Positions 46,047 through 55,821 of a stretch of DNA of 64,000 nt are shown one piece after another. The notes under the pieces are model-generated. The model saw nothing but the letters and a program-made list of their open reading frames with translations. It ran no database searches and was not told the DNA's origin. How positions within the stretch are numbered: position 1 is the first letter of the stretch; the number at the start of each line of letters is the position of its first letter. This DNA comes from Clostridium sp. BJN0013 (GTDB lineage Bacteria > Bacillota > Clostridia > Clostridiales > Clostridiaceae). The translations under genes and the position numbers were made by a program. The stretch spans positions 3,534,001 through 3,598,000 of the forward strand of contig NZ_CP162495.1 in NCBI RefSeq assembly GCF_040939125.1, given 5' to 3'.

Positions 46047-46424
46047 GAGAAAGTAACTGGTACTAAAAAATCAAAAAGTAGAACTGGATATGTAAGTGAG
46101 AAAACTTGTTATACCTGCGAAGACTGCAGTGGATGCTAATTAAAATTAAAGTGTATCAAAAGCAGAAATAGTAAAATTCCACTGGAAGAACGTACTAAAT
46201 ATTTAGAAATCTCTAAGTTATTCCAAGAAAAACGAGAAAAATCATTAGAAAGAATACTTAGCGATAAAGGAATAGAACTGAGAATGAACAGAAGTATTCA
46301 ATCTGAAGGAGCTTTTGCTGAAATAAAACAAGATATGGGATTCCGTCGTTTCCTAATTTTCTATACCCTTTTTCAAAATATAGAATTTGAGAAAATAATT
46401 TTGTCTCCAAAATTATTCTTTTGA
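46047..46424 (+). pseudogene. IS1182-family transposase, C-terminal remnant
   Basis: After CYTCEDCSGC and an in-frame stop the sequence continues KIPLEERTKYLEISKLFQEK and SIQSEGAFAEIKQDMGFRRF, the hallmark C-terminal block of IS1182 transposases, ending at TGA 46424. An inverted repeat AAGGTGCTGTT / AACAGCACCTT (46428-46480) just after is a likely terminator or IS end. Confidence 0.75.
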
Positions 46425-46477
46425 GTTACAAAGGTGCTGTTCATAGCAATCTAAAAAATTGCTAATGCAACAGCACC

Positions 46478-46745
46478 TTAAAATAAATTTACTATTTGGA
46501 GTGTGAATTTGGATAAATCAAACTTACATTAGGTTATAACGAATTAATTAGGAATGTTGACCTCATAAATATATAATATACTATTTTACAATATATGTAA
46601 ATAGATTTTAGACATAAAGCTCCCTTTTTGTTTTAAATATAATAAATTGGATATAATGACTAACATCATAAAAATCCTTTAATATCACTAAATTAGTTTT
46701 ATCATGGATAAAAGCCCTGGTGCTACCAGGGCTTTTATTATAAAA
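46478..46745 (+). ncRNA. Duplicated small-RNA-like module, copy 2
   Basis: This is the partner of 33271-33530. TTGTTT (46628-46633), an 18-nt spacer and TATAAT (46652-46657) are kept, as is the terminator AAGCCCTGG / CCAGGGCTT (46712-46734) with TTTATTATA. The stem pair changes from U-G to C-G between copies. The expected transcript is about 80 nt. The stretch between promoter and terminator differs most. Confidence 0.5.
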
Positions 46746-47108
46746 ATTTTTATTTAAAGAAGACCTTGCATTTTAATTAAAATTATTTTCTATATATTGT
46801 ATGCAATTTTAAAATTTTGAACATACTATTAACTACAGTTATCCTTTCAAATTTTTTTAGCTGGCCTTTGGTCAGCTTTTTATGTGAAATAAAGATTCCA
46901 GCTTAAAACTAAGCTGGAGTTTTCATTATATTAAATACCAAGAGTATGTTAAATAATATTAAAGATATCTCTTTTAATTATGAATATAGTTAATATGGTT
47001 AAAGGTGTAAAAAATAATTTATAAAATAAGAAAAATTAAATATGAAACCTTTTTTTATATAAACATATTATGAAATATAAGAATTGTATAAGAATATTGT
47101 AAATATAT
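46746..47108. terminator. Intergenic region with two hairpins
   Basis: No gene is visible. AGCTGGCC / GGTCAGCTTTTTATG (46859-46883) and TTCCAGCTTAA / TTAAGCTGGAGTTTTC-like (about 46896-46925) are terminator-like. The rest is AT-rich without a supported frame. Confidence 0.5.
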
Positions 47109-47675
47109 CTATTTCTTATGTATGACAAACCCATAGTGATAAGGTGGTAAGTTAATATAGTTATATCCTATTTGTTTAAATCCAGCCTCTAACGCCCATT
47201 CTTTCATTTCAATAGGCTTTGGGCGAATATCCATACTTGGACCTCTTGGAGTAGTGGGATCATAATTCCAATGAATAAGACCAGCTTTTCCTCCTGCCTT
47301 AAGTATTCTGTATGCCTCGTCCAAAAGTTCTAATGGCTTGATATGATGTAGTATGTTGAACAACATAACATAATCAACCGAATTGTTAGGTATCCCTGTA
47401 CCATTAGCTATAAAATCACGCTTTACGAAAGTTATATTATTTTTAGAAACAGTTCTTGATGAAGCTATATTAAGCATTTCATCTTCGATATCTATCGCAA
47501 TAATATTACCACTAATCCTTTCAGCACTCGGCAATGTAAATGTTCCATAGCCACATCCAAATTCTACAAGAGAATTTACATCTTGATTTATTTCCATCTT
47601 ATCAAGAATAAGTTCTACGTTAAATAAACTTTCCCAATATTTTTGTTCAGGCATTCCACTGTCACGAACCTTCAC
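47109..47675 (-). CDS. SAM-dependent class I methyltransferase
   Basis: The 188-residue protein has motif I VEFGCGYGTFTLP, the acidic end of strand 2 (IIAIDIEDEM), motif II/III FIANGTGIPNNSVDYVMLFN and ILKAGGKAGLIHWNYD. The DxxxH..ILHHI helix is preserved. The substrate is unknown; UbiE/arsenite-like small methyltransferases are similar in layout. A GTG start is preceded by GAGAAGGTG. It stands alone between remnants. Confidence 0.8.
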   Translation of the reverse strand: MKVRDSGMPEQKYWESLFNVELILDKMEINQDVNSLVEFGCGYGTFTLPSAERISGNIIAIDIEDEMLNIASSRTVSKNNITFVKRDFIANGTGIPNNSVDYVMLFNILHHIKPLELLDEAYRILKAGGKAGLIHWNYDPTTPRGPSMDIRPKPIEMKEWALEAGFKQIGYNYINLPPYHYGFVIHKK

Positions 47676-47726
47676 TTTTTACACCTTCTCTCATTAATTA
47701 TAAATATAACCAAAAGGTGAGCATTC

Positions 47727-48254
47727 CTATAAAGAAAAGCTCGCCTTCAGTTTTCTGATTAGCAAGTGAAAATCGAAATATATAATTGTGCCCAAAAATC
47801 CTGATATACATATAATGTTGCTTCCTGTAACACTTTCGAACTTCATTTTATTTTTGAGAGTATGATACTTTTTTTCAATTTCCCATCTCTTAAAATATAG
47901 AGTCTCTATTTCTTTTCCACTAAATTCAATCGGAAGTTCACTTTCACTTGTTTTGATAGAGTCTATTTGCAAATCCAAAAAAAATGATTAAATACATCAA
48001 AAATGCCACTTACTAAAGCTCTTATTTCAGTCTTGGCACGATTATTAAGCACATTCACCAAAAAATGCTCTATTTTCATCGGAGTTTGGAACTTCCGCTT
48101 TACTTCCATCAACCGCAAACACTAATCTGCAAGTGGCATTTTTCTTTTTCTAATAAAACTATTTTGCTTATCTAGACGTGCATATGTTTTCATAATATCT
48201 AAATTAATAGAGTTAAACATTTTTTTAAATCTATTAATATAGATATTAAACATA
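47727..48254 (-). pseudogene. IS4-family transposase remnant
   Basis: C-terminal frame 47727-47978 contains ETLYFKRWEIEKKYHTLKNK and FESVTGSNII, the YREK-type block of IS4 transposases. Upstream, a different frame holds FAVDGSKAEVPNSDENRAFF, the first-Asp region, and the N-terminal MFNIYINRFKKMFNSI. Frameshifts and a stop separate them. An inverted repeat AAGGAAACTTGAT / ATCAGGTTTCCTT at 48289-48335 may be the IS end or the hcp terminator. Confidence 0.75.
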
Positions 48255-48397
48255 TAACCACCCCTACTTATATTTTAATGCATATATAGAAATAAGGAAA
48301 CCTGATAAATCAAAATATTAAATCAAGTTTCCTTAAGTTTATGATGTTAAGCTTAGCTGGTGGATATTTATTATATTCTTTGATATTTGTTTATTAA

Positions 48398-50098
48398 TTA
48401 CCCTAAAAACAGTTTTAAATCTTCATCAACAGTTCCAATTCCTGCTATTCCAAAATTCTCTACTAGAACTTTAGTCACATTTGGTGAAAGGAAGGCTGGA
48501 AGTGTTGGTCCTAGGTGAATGTTCTTAACCCCAAGATGTAATAATGCTAATAATACTATTACAGCTTTTTGCTCATACCATGCTATATTATAGGATATTG
48601 GAAGTTTATTAACATCATCCAATCCGAACACTTCCTGAAGCTTTAATGCAATTACAACTAGTGAATATGAATCATTACACTGTCCTGCATCAAGTACTCT
48701 TGGTATTCCACCGATATCTCCAAGTTCCAATTTGTTATATTTGTATTTTGCACATCCTGCAGTTAATATAACTGTATCCTTGGGCAGCTTTTCTGCAAAT
48801 TCAGTATAGTAGCTTCTTGATTTTGCTCTACCATCACAGCCAGCCATTACAAAAAATCTCTTTATTGCACCAGTTTTAACAGCATCTACAACCTTATCAG
48901 CAAGAGCCAATACTTGATTATGAGCAAATCCGCCCACAATTTCTCCCTTTTCTATTTCAGTTGGAGCACTGCATTTTTTAGCCATAGCAATTAATTCTGT
49001 AAAATCCTTGTTTCCAATTTCGTCTGCTTCAATGTGCTTGCAACCTGGTACACCAGTTGCCCCTGTTGTGAATAATCTATTCTTATATGAATCTTTTGGA
49101 GGAATTACACAGTTTGTAGTCATTAAAATTACTCCATTGAATTTTTCAAACTCTTCTCCCTGCTTCCACCATGCGTTTCCATAGTTTCCTGCAAAGTGAG
49201 CATACTTCTTGAAGGCTGGGTAATACTGTCCTGCAAGCATTTCACCATGAGTATAAACATCTACTCCTGTTCCTTCTGTCTGCTCTAATAACATCTGAAG
49301 GTCCTTTAAATCGTGACCAGAAATTAGTATTCCTGGGTTATTTCTAACTCCAATATTGACCTTTGTAATTTCAGGATTTCCATAGGTTTCTGTATTAGCT
49401 TTATCAAGTAAAGCCATAGCAGTGACACCGTATTTTCCTGCTTCTAATGAAAGTGCAACTAAATCATCTGCTGATAATGAATCATCTAACGTAGCAGCTA
49501 GAGCTTTAGCCATAAATCCATGAACCTCTACATCATTATATCCTAAGTTCATAGCATGCTTCGTATATGCTGCCAAACCTTTAAGACCATATACTATAAG
49601 TTCTCTTAAGCTCCTTATATCCTCATTTTTAGTTGCCAATACTCCAACTTGCTCAGCCTTAGCATCAAATCCACTAACATTATCATCTGACCATACTGCT
49701 GCATCAGGAATAGTGATTCCACTTGATGCCGTTTTTAATAACTTTTTAAATATTCCACTACCTTTAGTTTCTCCAAGTTGTCCACCAGCTTTTACAACTT
49801 TAGCTTTTAATTTTTCTCTTAATTTTAAAGTTTCTTTTACTCTATCTAAAAGTGCTTGTCTATCAAAGTTAGCATTAGTAATTGTAGAGAATAAGTTTTC
49901 AGTTATATACTTGTCCACATTAGCATCAATCACCCCAACTTTTCTTCCTTCATTACTTACTACTGCCAATCCCTTTGTTACATAAACTAATAAGTCCTGA
50001 GCTTTTGCTACATCTCCAGTTTTTCCGCATACACCTTTTACAGTACATCCCTTTCCTCCTGCAGCTTCCTGGCATTGAAAACAAAACATATTTGACAT
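48398..50098 (-). CDS. hcp: Hybrid cluster protein / hydroxylamine reductase
   Basis: The 566-residue protein is full length. The N-terminal proximal cluster motif is [20 protein letters not shown] (Cys6, 9, 18, 24), the short-spaced form of strict anaerobes. Hybrid-cluster ligands appear in GHDLKDL (His), TNCVIPP, GVPGC, CAKYKYN and [10 protein letters not shown]. Hcp reduces NO or hydroxylamine and protects against nitrosative stress. AGGAGG lies 7-8 nt before the ATG. A Crp/Fnr gene is divergent, with a palindrome between them. Confidence 0.95.
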   Translation of the reverse strand: MSNMFCFQCQEAAGGKGCTVKGVCGKTGDVAKAQDLLVYVTKGLAVVSNEGRKVGVIDANVDKYITENLFSTITNANFDRQALLDRVKETLKLREKLKAKVVKAGGQLGETKGSGIFKKLLKTASSGITIPDAAVWSDDNVSGFDAKAEQVGVLATKNEDIRSLRELIVYGLKGLAAYTKHAMNLGYNDVEVHGFMAKALAATLDDSLSADDLVALSLEAGKYGVTAMALLDKANTETYGNPEITKVNIGVRNNPGILISGHDLKDLQMLLEQTEGTGVDVYTHGEMLAGQYYPAFKKYAHFAGNYGNAWWKQGEEFEKFNGVILMTTNCVIPPKDSYKNRLFTTGATGVPGCKHIEADEIGNKDFTELIAMAKKCSAPTEIEKGEIVGGFAHNQVLALADKVVDAVKTGAIKRFFVMAGCDGRAKSRSYYTEFAEKLPKDTVILTAGCAKYKYNKLELGDIGGIPRVLDAGQCNDSYSLVVIALKLQEVFGLDDVNKLPISYNIAWYEQKAVIVLLALLHLGVKNIHLGPTLPAFLSPNVTKVLVENFGIAGIGTVDEDLKLFLG

Positions 50099-50180
50099 AA
50101 TATATACCTCCTAGTTCGTTATTTACTATTTTTCCCTTGTCATTTCTATAAGATTATTATATTATATCTATTAAAACAAT

Positions 50181-50191
50181 TCGGTAACCGA
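50181..50191. promoter_or_regulatory. Palindrome TCGGT-A-ACCGA in the hcp / regulator gap
   Basis: A perfect inverted repeat lies 25 nt before the regulator start. On the minus strand it lies just upstream of TTGTTT and TATAAT-like sequences, so it overlaps the hcp promoter area. Likely operator of the divergent Crp/Fnr protein; the match to a published site is not claimed. Confidence 0.5.
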
Positions 50192-50215
50192 GGATACAAA
50201 AAGGATGGTAATTAA

Positions 50216-50911
50216 ATGATAGAAGAATATATTGAAATAATAAAAAAATCACCTTTATTTTACGGTATAAAAGAAGAAGAAATCCTTTGCATGTTACAAT
50301 GCTTAACTCCCAAAATACATAGCTTTAGTAAAAATGAATGCATAGTAAATTCAGGTGAGTCAATTGACAGGTTTGGTATAGTTTTAGAAGGGGAAGCAAC
50401 TATTCTCAAAGAAAACTCTGAAGGAAATAGAGTAATTATTTCTGTAGTAAAAAAAGGAGATTTATTTGGGGAAATGTTGGTATTTTCAAGTCGTAAAATA
50501 TGGCCTGCAACAGTTAGAGTACAAAACACTTGCAAAGTTTTATTTCTTACGAACTCAGACCTTATAGCTAGATGTGGAAAGATGTGTCCATGGCATACTG
50601 CAATGCTGCAAAATTTTATGAATGTAATATCAGATAAGGCATTATTATTGAATAAGAAAGTTGAATACCTTTCAATTAAAAGTATACGTGGTAAAATATG
50701 TTCATATTTGTTGGAACAATATCAAAATACCAAAAACAACACTATAATTTTACCCTTAAAGCGGAACGAACTCGCTGATTTTTTAAATGTATCAAGACCA
50801 TCTATGTCAAGGGAAATGTGTCGGATGAGAGATGAGGGTATAATCGATTTTCACTTGTCTACGTTTAAAATAAAGGACATTCAAGCCTTGCAGAGCTTTT
50901 GCGAATATTAA
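50216..50911 (+). CDS. Crp/Fnr-family transcription regulator (HcpR-like)
   Basis: The 231-residue protein has a cyclic-nucleotide-type beta-roll (residues about 20-110, with IVLEGEATILKENSEGNRVI and KKGDLFGEMLVF). A dimer helix follows, then a winged HTH with LKRNELADFLNVSRPSMSRE and DEGIIDFHLSTFKIKD. Cysteines are scattered (CMLQC, RCGKMCPW) but no Fnr-like N-terminal cluster is seen. Divergent placement from hcp and the shared palindrome suggest control of hcp and perhaps of the redox genes downstream. The signal (NO, haem) is unknown. Confidence 0.8.
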   Translation: MIEEYIEIIKKSPLFYGIKEEEILCMLQCLTPKIHSFSKNECIVNSGESIDRFGIVLEGEATILKENSEGNRVIISVVKKGDLFGEMLVFSSRKIWPATVRVQNTCKVLFLTNSDLIARCGKMCPWHTAMLQNFMNVISDKALLLNKKVEYLSIKSIRGKICSYLLEQYQNTKNNTIILPLKRNELADFLNVSRPSMSREMCRMRDEGIIDFHLSTFKIKDIQALQSFCEY

Positions 50912-50998
50912 AAAATATTATTATTATATATAATACCAATTTAGTTAATAACAACAATAGTCAATATCACAAAAATAGTCAATATCACAAACTATAGT

Positions 50999-51023
50999 TA
51001 AAAAACGGGCACCAATGCCCGTC
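50999..51023 (-). terminator. Terminator after asrC
   Basis: ACGGGCA / TGCCCGT stem (51005-51022) with a TTTTTT run on the minus strand, 15 nt past the asrC stop. Confidence 0.85.
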
Positions 51024-51037
51024 CCCTAAATTAGCTA

Positions 51038-51991
51038 TTACCAATTAATATTTTTTTGTATCTCAACCCTATTTCCTAGTTTTACATCTTTTAATGCCCA
51101 TTTTTTAAATTCATGATACCCGGTTCTATCTACAATATATCCAATATGTTCTTTTCCTAATGGTGCATCTTTATCAATATACTCTTCTATATAATCATAA
51201 GTATTTAATATAATTTTTATTATACTTTCTTCATCTATCCATTTGGCAAAGTCCTGGGCAAGTCTTGGATTTTTCTTCCCCGTTCTTCCCATTATGACCA
51301 GCTTAAAGTATTTTTCATCACTTCTTGTCCATGCACCTGTTGGACATTTCCCAACACATTCTCCACAGCCAATACACTTGTCATGGTCTCTTATAACCTT
51401 AAAATTTTCAAATGTTAGTGCTCCTGTAGATCTTTTCTTACAGTTCTTAACACAGGCTTGACAGCCTATACACCTATAGCTGTCATATTGTGGTTCAGTC
51501 ATTCCTATAATTCCAAAGTCCTGCATTCTAGTTTTTATACAATCATTTGGACATCCAGTTAATGCAATTTTAACATGACGGTCGTTAGGGAAAATAGCCT
51601 TTTCTATCTTCTTTGCAAATGCAGAAGTGTCATAATTAGCAAAAGGACACACCCTATTTCCTATACATGCAGATACATTTCTTGTACCGGAGGAGGCATA
51701 TCCTGTATTTGGATCTACCTGATTTATCTCTAATCCTTCTATTACAGGCTGAATAAGTTCATTTATCCTAGGAATATCCTTCATATCTATTCCAGGTATT
51801 TCAAATCCTTGTCTGATAGTTATATGAACAGTTCCATTACCATATTCTTCAGCAACCTTTTGTAGTATTTCAAAGTATTTTGCTTCCATATGACCACCTG
51901 GAACTCTTATTCTTATTGCAGTTTTTCCTCTTTCTTTAGTTACTCTAAATGCATTCTTTTTAAGGCCTTTTGTATTAATATCTATAGACAT
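51038..51991 (-). CDS. asrC: Anaerobic sulfite reductase subunit C
   Basis: This is the catalytic sirohaem/[4Fe-4S] subunit, 317 residues. RIRVPGGHMEAKYFEILQKV and HITIRQGFEIPG are substrate/sirohaem contacts. NVSACIGNRVCPFA and LTGCPNDC carry the cluster-sirohaem cysteines. Two ferredoxin motifs follow, CIGCQACVKNC and CIGCGECVGKCP. It reduces sulfite to sulfide with electrons from AsrA/AsrB. GGGGGGAGA precedes the ATG. It is the last gene of the asr operon and ends in a strong terminator. Confidence 0.95.
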   Translation of the reverse strand: MSIDINTKGLKKNAFRVTKERGKTAIRIRVPGGHMEAKYFEILQKVAEEYGNGTVHITIRQGFEIPGIDMKDIPRINELIQPVIEGLEINQVDPNTGYASSGTRNVSACIGNRVCPFANYDTSAFAKKIEKAIFPNDRHVKIALTGCPNDCIKTRMQDFGIIGMTEPQYDSYRCIGCQACVKNCKKRSTGALTFENFKVIRDHDKCIGCGECVGKCPTGAWTRSDEKYFKLVIMGRTGKKNPRLAQDFAKWIDEESIIKIILNTYDYIEEYIDKDAPLGKEHIGYIVDRTGYHEFKKWALKDVKLGNRVEIQKNINW

Positions 51992-52003
51992 TATCTCTCC
52001 CCC

Positions 52004-52795
52004 CTAATCCACTAAGTTCTTAGCCTTAGTATAATTGAAAACCGGACCTTCTAGGCAGATATAGGTATCATCAATCTTGCAGTGCCCGCATTTACCAAGT
52101 CCACAACACATCTTTCTTTCATAAGAAACCCAAATATTTTCTTCTTTAATTCCTCTTTTAATAAACTCAGCTAATGTGAATTTCAGCATTATTGGAGGAC
52201 CAACAGCCACCACTTGTGCTTTCTCCACATTTTCAATTTTTAAATCTTTAATATAATTAGTAATTAACCCTACATTACCACTATATCCTTCTTCAGCTTT
52301 ATCTACAGTTATTGTGACCTGTAAATTGCCACTCCATTTTTTGATAGATTCTTTAAACAATATGTCATTTGGTGACTTGAATCCAGCTAAAAGATTAAAG
52401 TTCTTAACTTCATTTCTGTTAGCTGAAAAATAATCTACAATTCCCTTAACCGGAGCTAGGCCAGTTCCACCTGCTGCTACAATAACTTCTTTTCCTTTAT
52501 ATATATTTACATCAAATCCATTGCCATAAGGTCCCCTCATGAAAAGTGTATCTCCTTTGAAGAAGGTATGAATAACATCTGTAACTACTCCCACACGTCT
52601 GATTGTTAAGTCTATATATCCCTCTCCTATTTCACAGACAGAAATGGGAGCTTCTCCGTATTTAGGTATAGAAACCTCAAAGAATTGACCAGGCTTCACA
52701 TCACCTGTAAATTCCATTCTAAAGGTGTAATCAATATCTGTATGTGGAGTAATACTAATTATCTTACTAGACCTTGGTAAATATATATTCTCCAT
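52004..52795 (-). CDS. asrB: Anaerobic sulfite reductase subunit B (flavin/Fe-S)
   Basis: The 263-residue protein is ferredoxin-NADP-reductase-like: FFEVSIPKYGEAPISVCEIG (flavin), VAAGGTGLAPVKGIVDYF (nucleotide) and the C-terminal [2Fe-2S] cysteines MCCGLGKCGHCKI..C. It passes NADH electrons to AsrA and AsrC. The start follows AGAGGTGAAGTAA at the end of the asrA frame, so it is coupled. The gap to asrC is 12 nt. Confidence 0.95.
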   Translation of the reverse strand: MENIYLPRSSKIISITPHTDIDYTFRMEFTGDVKPGQFFEVSIPKYGEAPISVCEIGEGYIDLTIRRVGVVTDVIHTFFKGDTLFMRGPYGNGFDVNIYKGKEVIVAAGGTGLAPVKGIVDYFSANRNEVKNFNLLAGFKSPNDILFKESIKKWSGNLQVTITVDKAEEGYSGNVGLITNYIKDLKIENVEKAQVVAVGPPIMLKFTLAEFIKRGIKEENIWVSYERKMCCGLGKCGHCKIDDTYICLEGPVFNYTKAKNLVD

Positions 52796-53795
52796 TTACT
52801 TCACCTCTTCCATTGCTTTGTTCAACTTATTTACGCAGTTTGAAAATGAGATATATTCAGGACAAGCATCATCACATCTTCCACAGCTTACGCACATATG
52901 GTAGCCAAATCTCTTTTTAAAATCATAAACCTTATGCATAACCTTAAACCTCATTCTATCACCTTGCTCTTTTCTAAAACTATGTCCACCGGCCATATCC
53001 GTAAACCCATCTATTTGACAAGAAGCCCAAACCCTTCTTCTTTCCCCAACATTTCTATTATCTTTATAGAATATATCCTGCATTGTAAAGCAAGCACAGG
53101 TCCCACACAGTATTACATCTGCCACAAGCTATACACCTTTGTGAATACTCTTTCCATCCACTCCAACTAAATATATTTGTATCTAAGTTTCTAGGAACTT
53201 TTACTTCTTTTTCGTTAGCTTCTATAAATTTTGGACTTACTTCATACTGCTCACAAGTGTGAAAATATGACTTAAAACTTTCATCTTTACATTCAACAAA
53301 AACTTGTCCATCTTTTACTTTTACAAATAAATCATATTCCTCTGTTTTATTAGTTCCCATACTTACACAGAAACAATTCTCAAAGCTGTCTTCACACTCC
53401 ATAAGTATGAATTTGACTTTTTCTCTTAATTTCTTGTAATATGGATCTTCAGCACCATTGTCTAAATATATTTGATCCAATCTCTTAACAGCACATATAT
53501 CACAGCTTCTTAAAAATATTAAAATCTTCTTGTCCTCTGTTTTAGGTTCTGTTACACTGTCTTCTGTAAAATAGAACAAAGTTTGCGTAATTGGAAGTAT
53601 CACTTCCTTTGGCGAGAAATTAGATTTTTTATCAAAAACTATTTCCTTAACATGGTTAACTTGTCCATACCTAACAGTATCCGTATCTGAGAAAGTGCCT
53701 TTGCCTTTTAAAAGTATAGGAGCATAAATCTTATATTCATCTCCTATTTCAGTTAAAAAATCATTAAACTTTTCTGTGGTTAACTTATATCCCAT
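52796..53795 (-). pseudogene. asrA: Anaerobic sulfite reductase subunit A, frameshifted
   Basis: The first frame (53795 down to 53064) gives the N-terminal two-thirds: LIFLRSCDICAVKRLDQIYL, FCVSMGTN and CIACGRCNTVW. The rest continues in another frame (to 52796): CGTCACFTMQDIFYKDNRN, GHSFRKEQGDRMRF and CVSCGRCDDACPEYI. The switch is near 53100-53110, inside the first ferredoxin motif, and one missing base would restore the normal 335-345 residues. The second frame has no ribosome site of its own. It is either a true loss, a sequence error or, less likely, frameshifting. asrB and asrC are intact. Confidence 0.85.
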
Positions 53796-53889
53796 CTTCG
53801 TCCTCCTTATACCACTTTATTTATTATTTAATTCTTCAAGCTTTCTTATTAGATATATGATGCTTTTAAAATAAATTGTGCCATTGCGC

Positions 53890-53990
53890 CCTTTCAAAGT
53901 CCAGATTGTACAAATAACCCTGCCAATACTATAGAAACTAAAACGTTTCCAATATAGCTAAAAATCCAGCAGAAAATCCTATGAAAATTG
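53890..53990 (-). pseudogene. Possible formate/nitrite transporter remnant
   Basis: Two minus-strand frames read SIFIGFSAGFLAILETF and WIFSYIGNVLVSIVLAGLFV, resembling an N-terminal and an inner helix of FNT channels, which often accompany sulfite/nitrite reduction genes. No ribosome site or long frame exists. Weak call. Confidence 0.25.
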
Positions 53991-54036
53991 ATTATTTTTC
54001 CCCTATAAACCTTACAGTATCCTTTGAAACTACAAG

Positions 54037-54591
54037 TCACTTATATTTTTGTTCAAGCGATTCCAATATTTGAATATATTTATTTTGAACACCAGCTCTA
54101 TTCATTTCCTCTTCAAATTCATGGCATTCCATATTGAATTTATTTAATATTTCTTCACTGAGAGTTCTTTTGGCAAAAGAATATACAACATTGTCTTCTT
54201 TATCTATATGCCTATTTAATAGATGTGTATAAGATACAGCATTGGCTATTACATCAAGTTTTGACTCATCATTACCAGCCTTAACTCTGGCAAGTGCTTC
54301 TTCAAGCTCGTTAATATATAACCTTCCAAAATCATGCTCCACAAGCATTCCAAACTTAACTAATTTCTCAGCTATACCTCCAATTTCATCCACCATTTTA
54401 TTAAATAACAATTTTTCTTCCTTTCCATGATGATGGTTATCTGCATAATTTCTTACGAAGTCAATCATCATTTCAAAATCCATATAATCAATTTCCCTGC
54501 CATTCATTATACTTAAACATGCTTTTCTTATAATTTGCAGCATCCTTTTTATATTTTTATGTTCTTCAATCATTAAGACAATTCCATCCAT
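54037..54591 (-). CDS. Hemerythrin-domain protein
   Basis: The 184-residue protein has a four-helix His/Glu diiron pattern: EEHKNIKRML, NHHHGKEEKLLF (HxxxE), VEHDFGRLYI and LLNRHIDKEDNVVY. These are typical of O2/NO-sensing or iron-storing hemerythrins in anaerobes. AGAGGTG precedes the ATG. It follows the broken gene and DUF1858 in one transcription unit, probably for oxygen or nitric oxide defence. Confidence 0.85.
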   Translation of the reverse strand: MDGIVLMIEEHKNIKRMLQIIRKACLSIMNGREIDYMDFEMMIDFVRNYADNHHHGKEEKLLFNKMVDEIGGIAEKLVKFGMLVEHDFGRLYINELEEALARVKAGNDESKLDVIANAVSYTHLLNRHIDKEDNVVYSFAKRTLSEEILNKFNMECHEFEEEMNRAGVQNKYIQILESLEQKYK

Positions 54592-54595
54592 AAAC

Positions 54596-54921
54596 TCACA
54601 CCTCTCTTATGGTATTTATTCCATTTTCTTTTCTAGTATACTTATACCCTGTACCGCTTGCACTTAAGAATCCGTTAATCCATATATCTCTAAAATAATA
54701 ATAATTATTAATATCCCCGCTAGCTTCATCCCAGTAAACTTTATGAATATCTCTTGTAGTTTCCCATGTAATCATAGTTTTGCTATTTTCAATGATTTCA
54801 TTTACTCTATCGCATGGCATTCCTTCAAGCATATAATCAAAAATCAGCTTAAAGAAATCTTCTGGCGAGTCTTCATTGATTCCAAGTTTCTTCAATGAAT
54901 TTTTCCTAAAAATGCACTCAT
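54596..54921 (-). pseudogene. Broken gene between DUF1858 and hemerythrin genes
   Basis: An ATG at 54921 overlaps the DUF1858 stop as ATGA and has GAGGAGG 9 nt upstream, but the frame MSAFLGKIH stops after 9 codons. The rest of the product continues in another frame: LKKLGINEDSPEDFFKLIFD, MLEGMPCDRVNEII, VYWDEASGDINNYYYFRDIW. From memory, related clostridial proteins start MSAFLGPIHYW and end with such a region, so an internal deletion with frameshift is likely. A 118-codon frame from 54952 exists but starts upstream of the ribosome site. Confidence 0.55.
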
Positions 54922-55130
54922 ATAAGTTTACCTCCTCGTTTTGTTGCTTCATTCAATGCTTTAATAAGTTTTTCAACATCCATATTATGAACTTTACACG
55001 CTTCTTCTATTGTTTCTGCTTGTGCTGATGGACATCCTACACAACCCATACCAAAACTAAAGAGAACTTCTACACTCTCTGGATAATTTCTAACAACTTC
55101 ACTAATAGTCATATCTTTTATAATTTTCAT
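54918..55130 (-). CDS. DUF1858 protein
   Basis: The 70-residue protein has the whole domain: MTISEVVRNYPESVEVLFSF, GMGCVGCPSAQAETIEEAC and DVEKLIKALNEA. The paired Cys of GCVGCPSA are typical; the domain occurs in proteins next to hybrid-cluster and hemerythrin genes and may sense redox or NO. It is coupled by ATGA to the next, broken gene. The start is supported by AGGACAAAG upstream (moderate). Confidence 0.85.
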   Translation of the reverse strand: MKIIKDMTISEVVRNYPESVEVLFSFGMGCVGCPSAQAETIEEACKVHNMDVEKLIKALNEATKRGGKLI

Positions 55131-55390
55131 AAGCTTTGTCCTCCATCATTCATTTATTTTTTATTATAATAACACATGAAATATTAAAATTCCGTAGCCT
55201 ATGTTACGAGTATTAATAATTTCCATATATAATTTATAGCTATAAATGAGCGAACTTGATTGAATAAATTCCCAGTGAATAAAAAAAGAAAAACATTTAT
55301 GTAATTTCCTGTTATAATTAAGTTGCCACACAAAACATAACTAAGGAAAAAACCATAAACGTTTACCAACTCAGTAGTATCTCATTAAAG
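55131..55390. other. Intergenic region
   Basis: No gene is seen. CGTAGCCTATGTTACG (55194-55209) is an imperfect palindrome upstream of the DUF1858 gene and may be an operator. AT-rich sequence follows up to the SpoIIP-like fragment. Confidence 0.3.
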
Positions 55391-55821
55391 CAGGATTAAA
55401 CAGTAGCTTTATAAAAGTTACAGCACCTAAAGAATATACAAGATCATATGAAAATACACGTAACATAATAACAAAAAATGTAAAGAACTATGCTAACACA
55501 ACTCTCTTAGATGTATCTCGCGATGAAAGTAATAATACTACATCAGATACAAAAAAAATAAAGTTAATACTTACTCAGGCCAGTCCGAGATATAAAGAAA
55601 ATAAGAAATTTGCTAACCAATTGTTAGAACAGTTAAAAAAGGCTAGTGGTGTTACGTCAGAAATAGTTCAATTCAAGACAGGTACATTGTCATATTTTAA
55701 TGAAGATTTGTCTAATAATACTGTTCTTATTGAGATTGGAAATGATAAATCTAGTGACAGTGACATTCAAGAAAGTGTAGGTGCATTAGCCAGGTCATTA
55801 AAGAACATACAAAATAAATAG
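55391..55821 (+). pseudogene. SpoIIP-like gene, 5'-truncated copy
   Basis: The frame GLNSSFIKVTAPKEYTRSYE, TTLLDVSRDESNN and NEDLSNNTVLIEIGND to KNIQNK is a near-identical relative of the C-terminal half of the gene at 25565-26281, including the shared Ser in LDVSRD. The membrane anchor and first motif are missing. The similarity extends past the stop into the terminator (to about 55915), so it is a duplicated piece. Confidence 0.85.
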
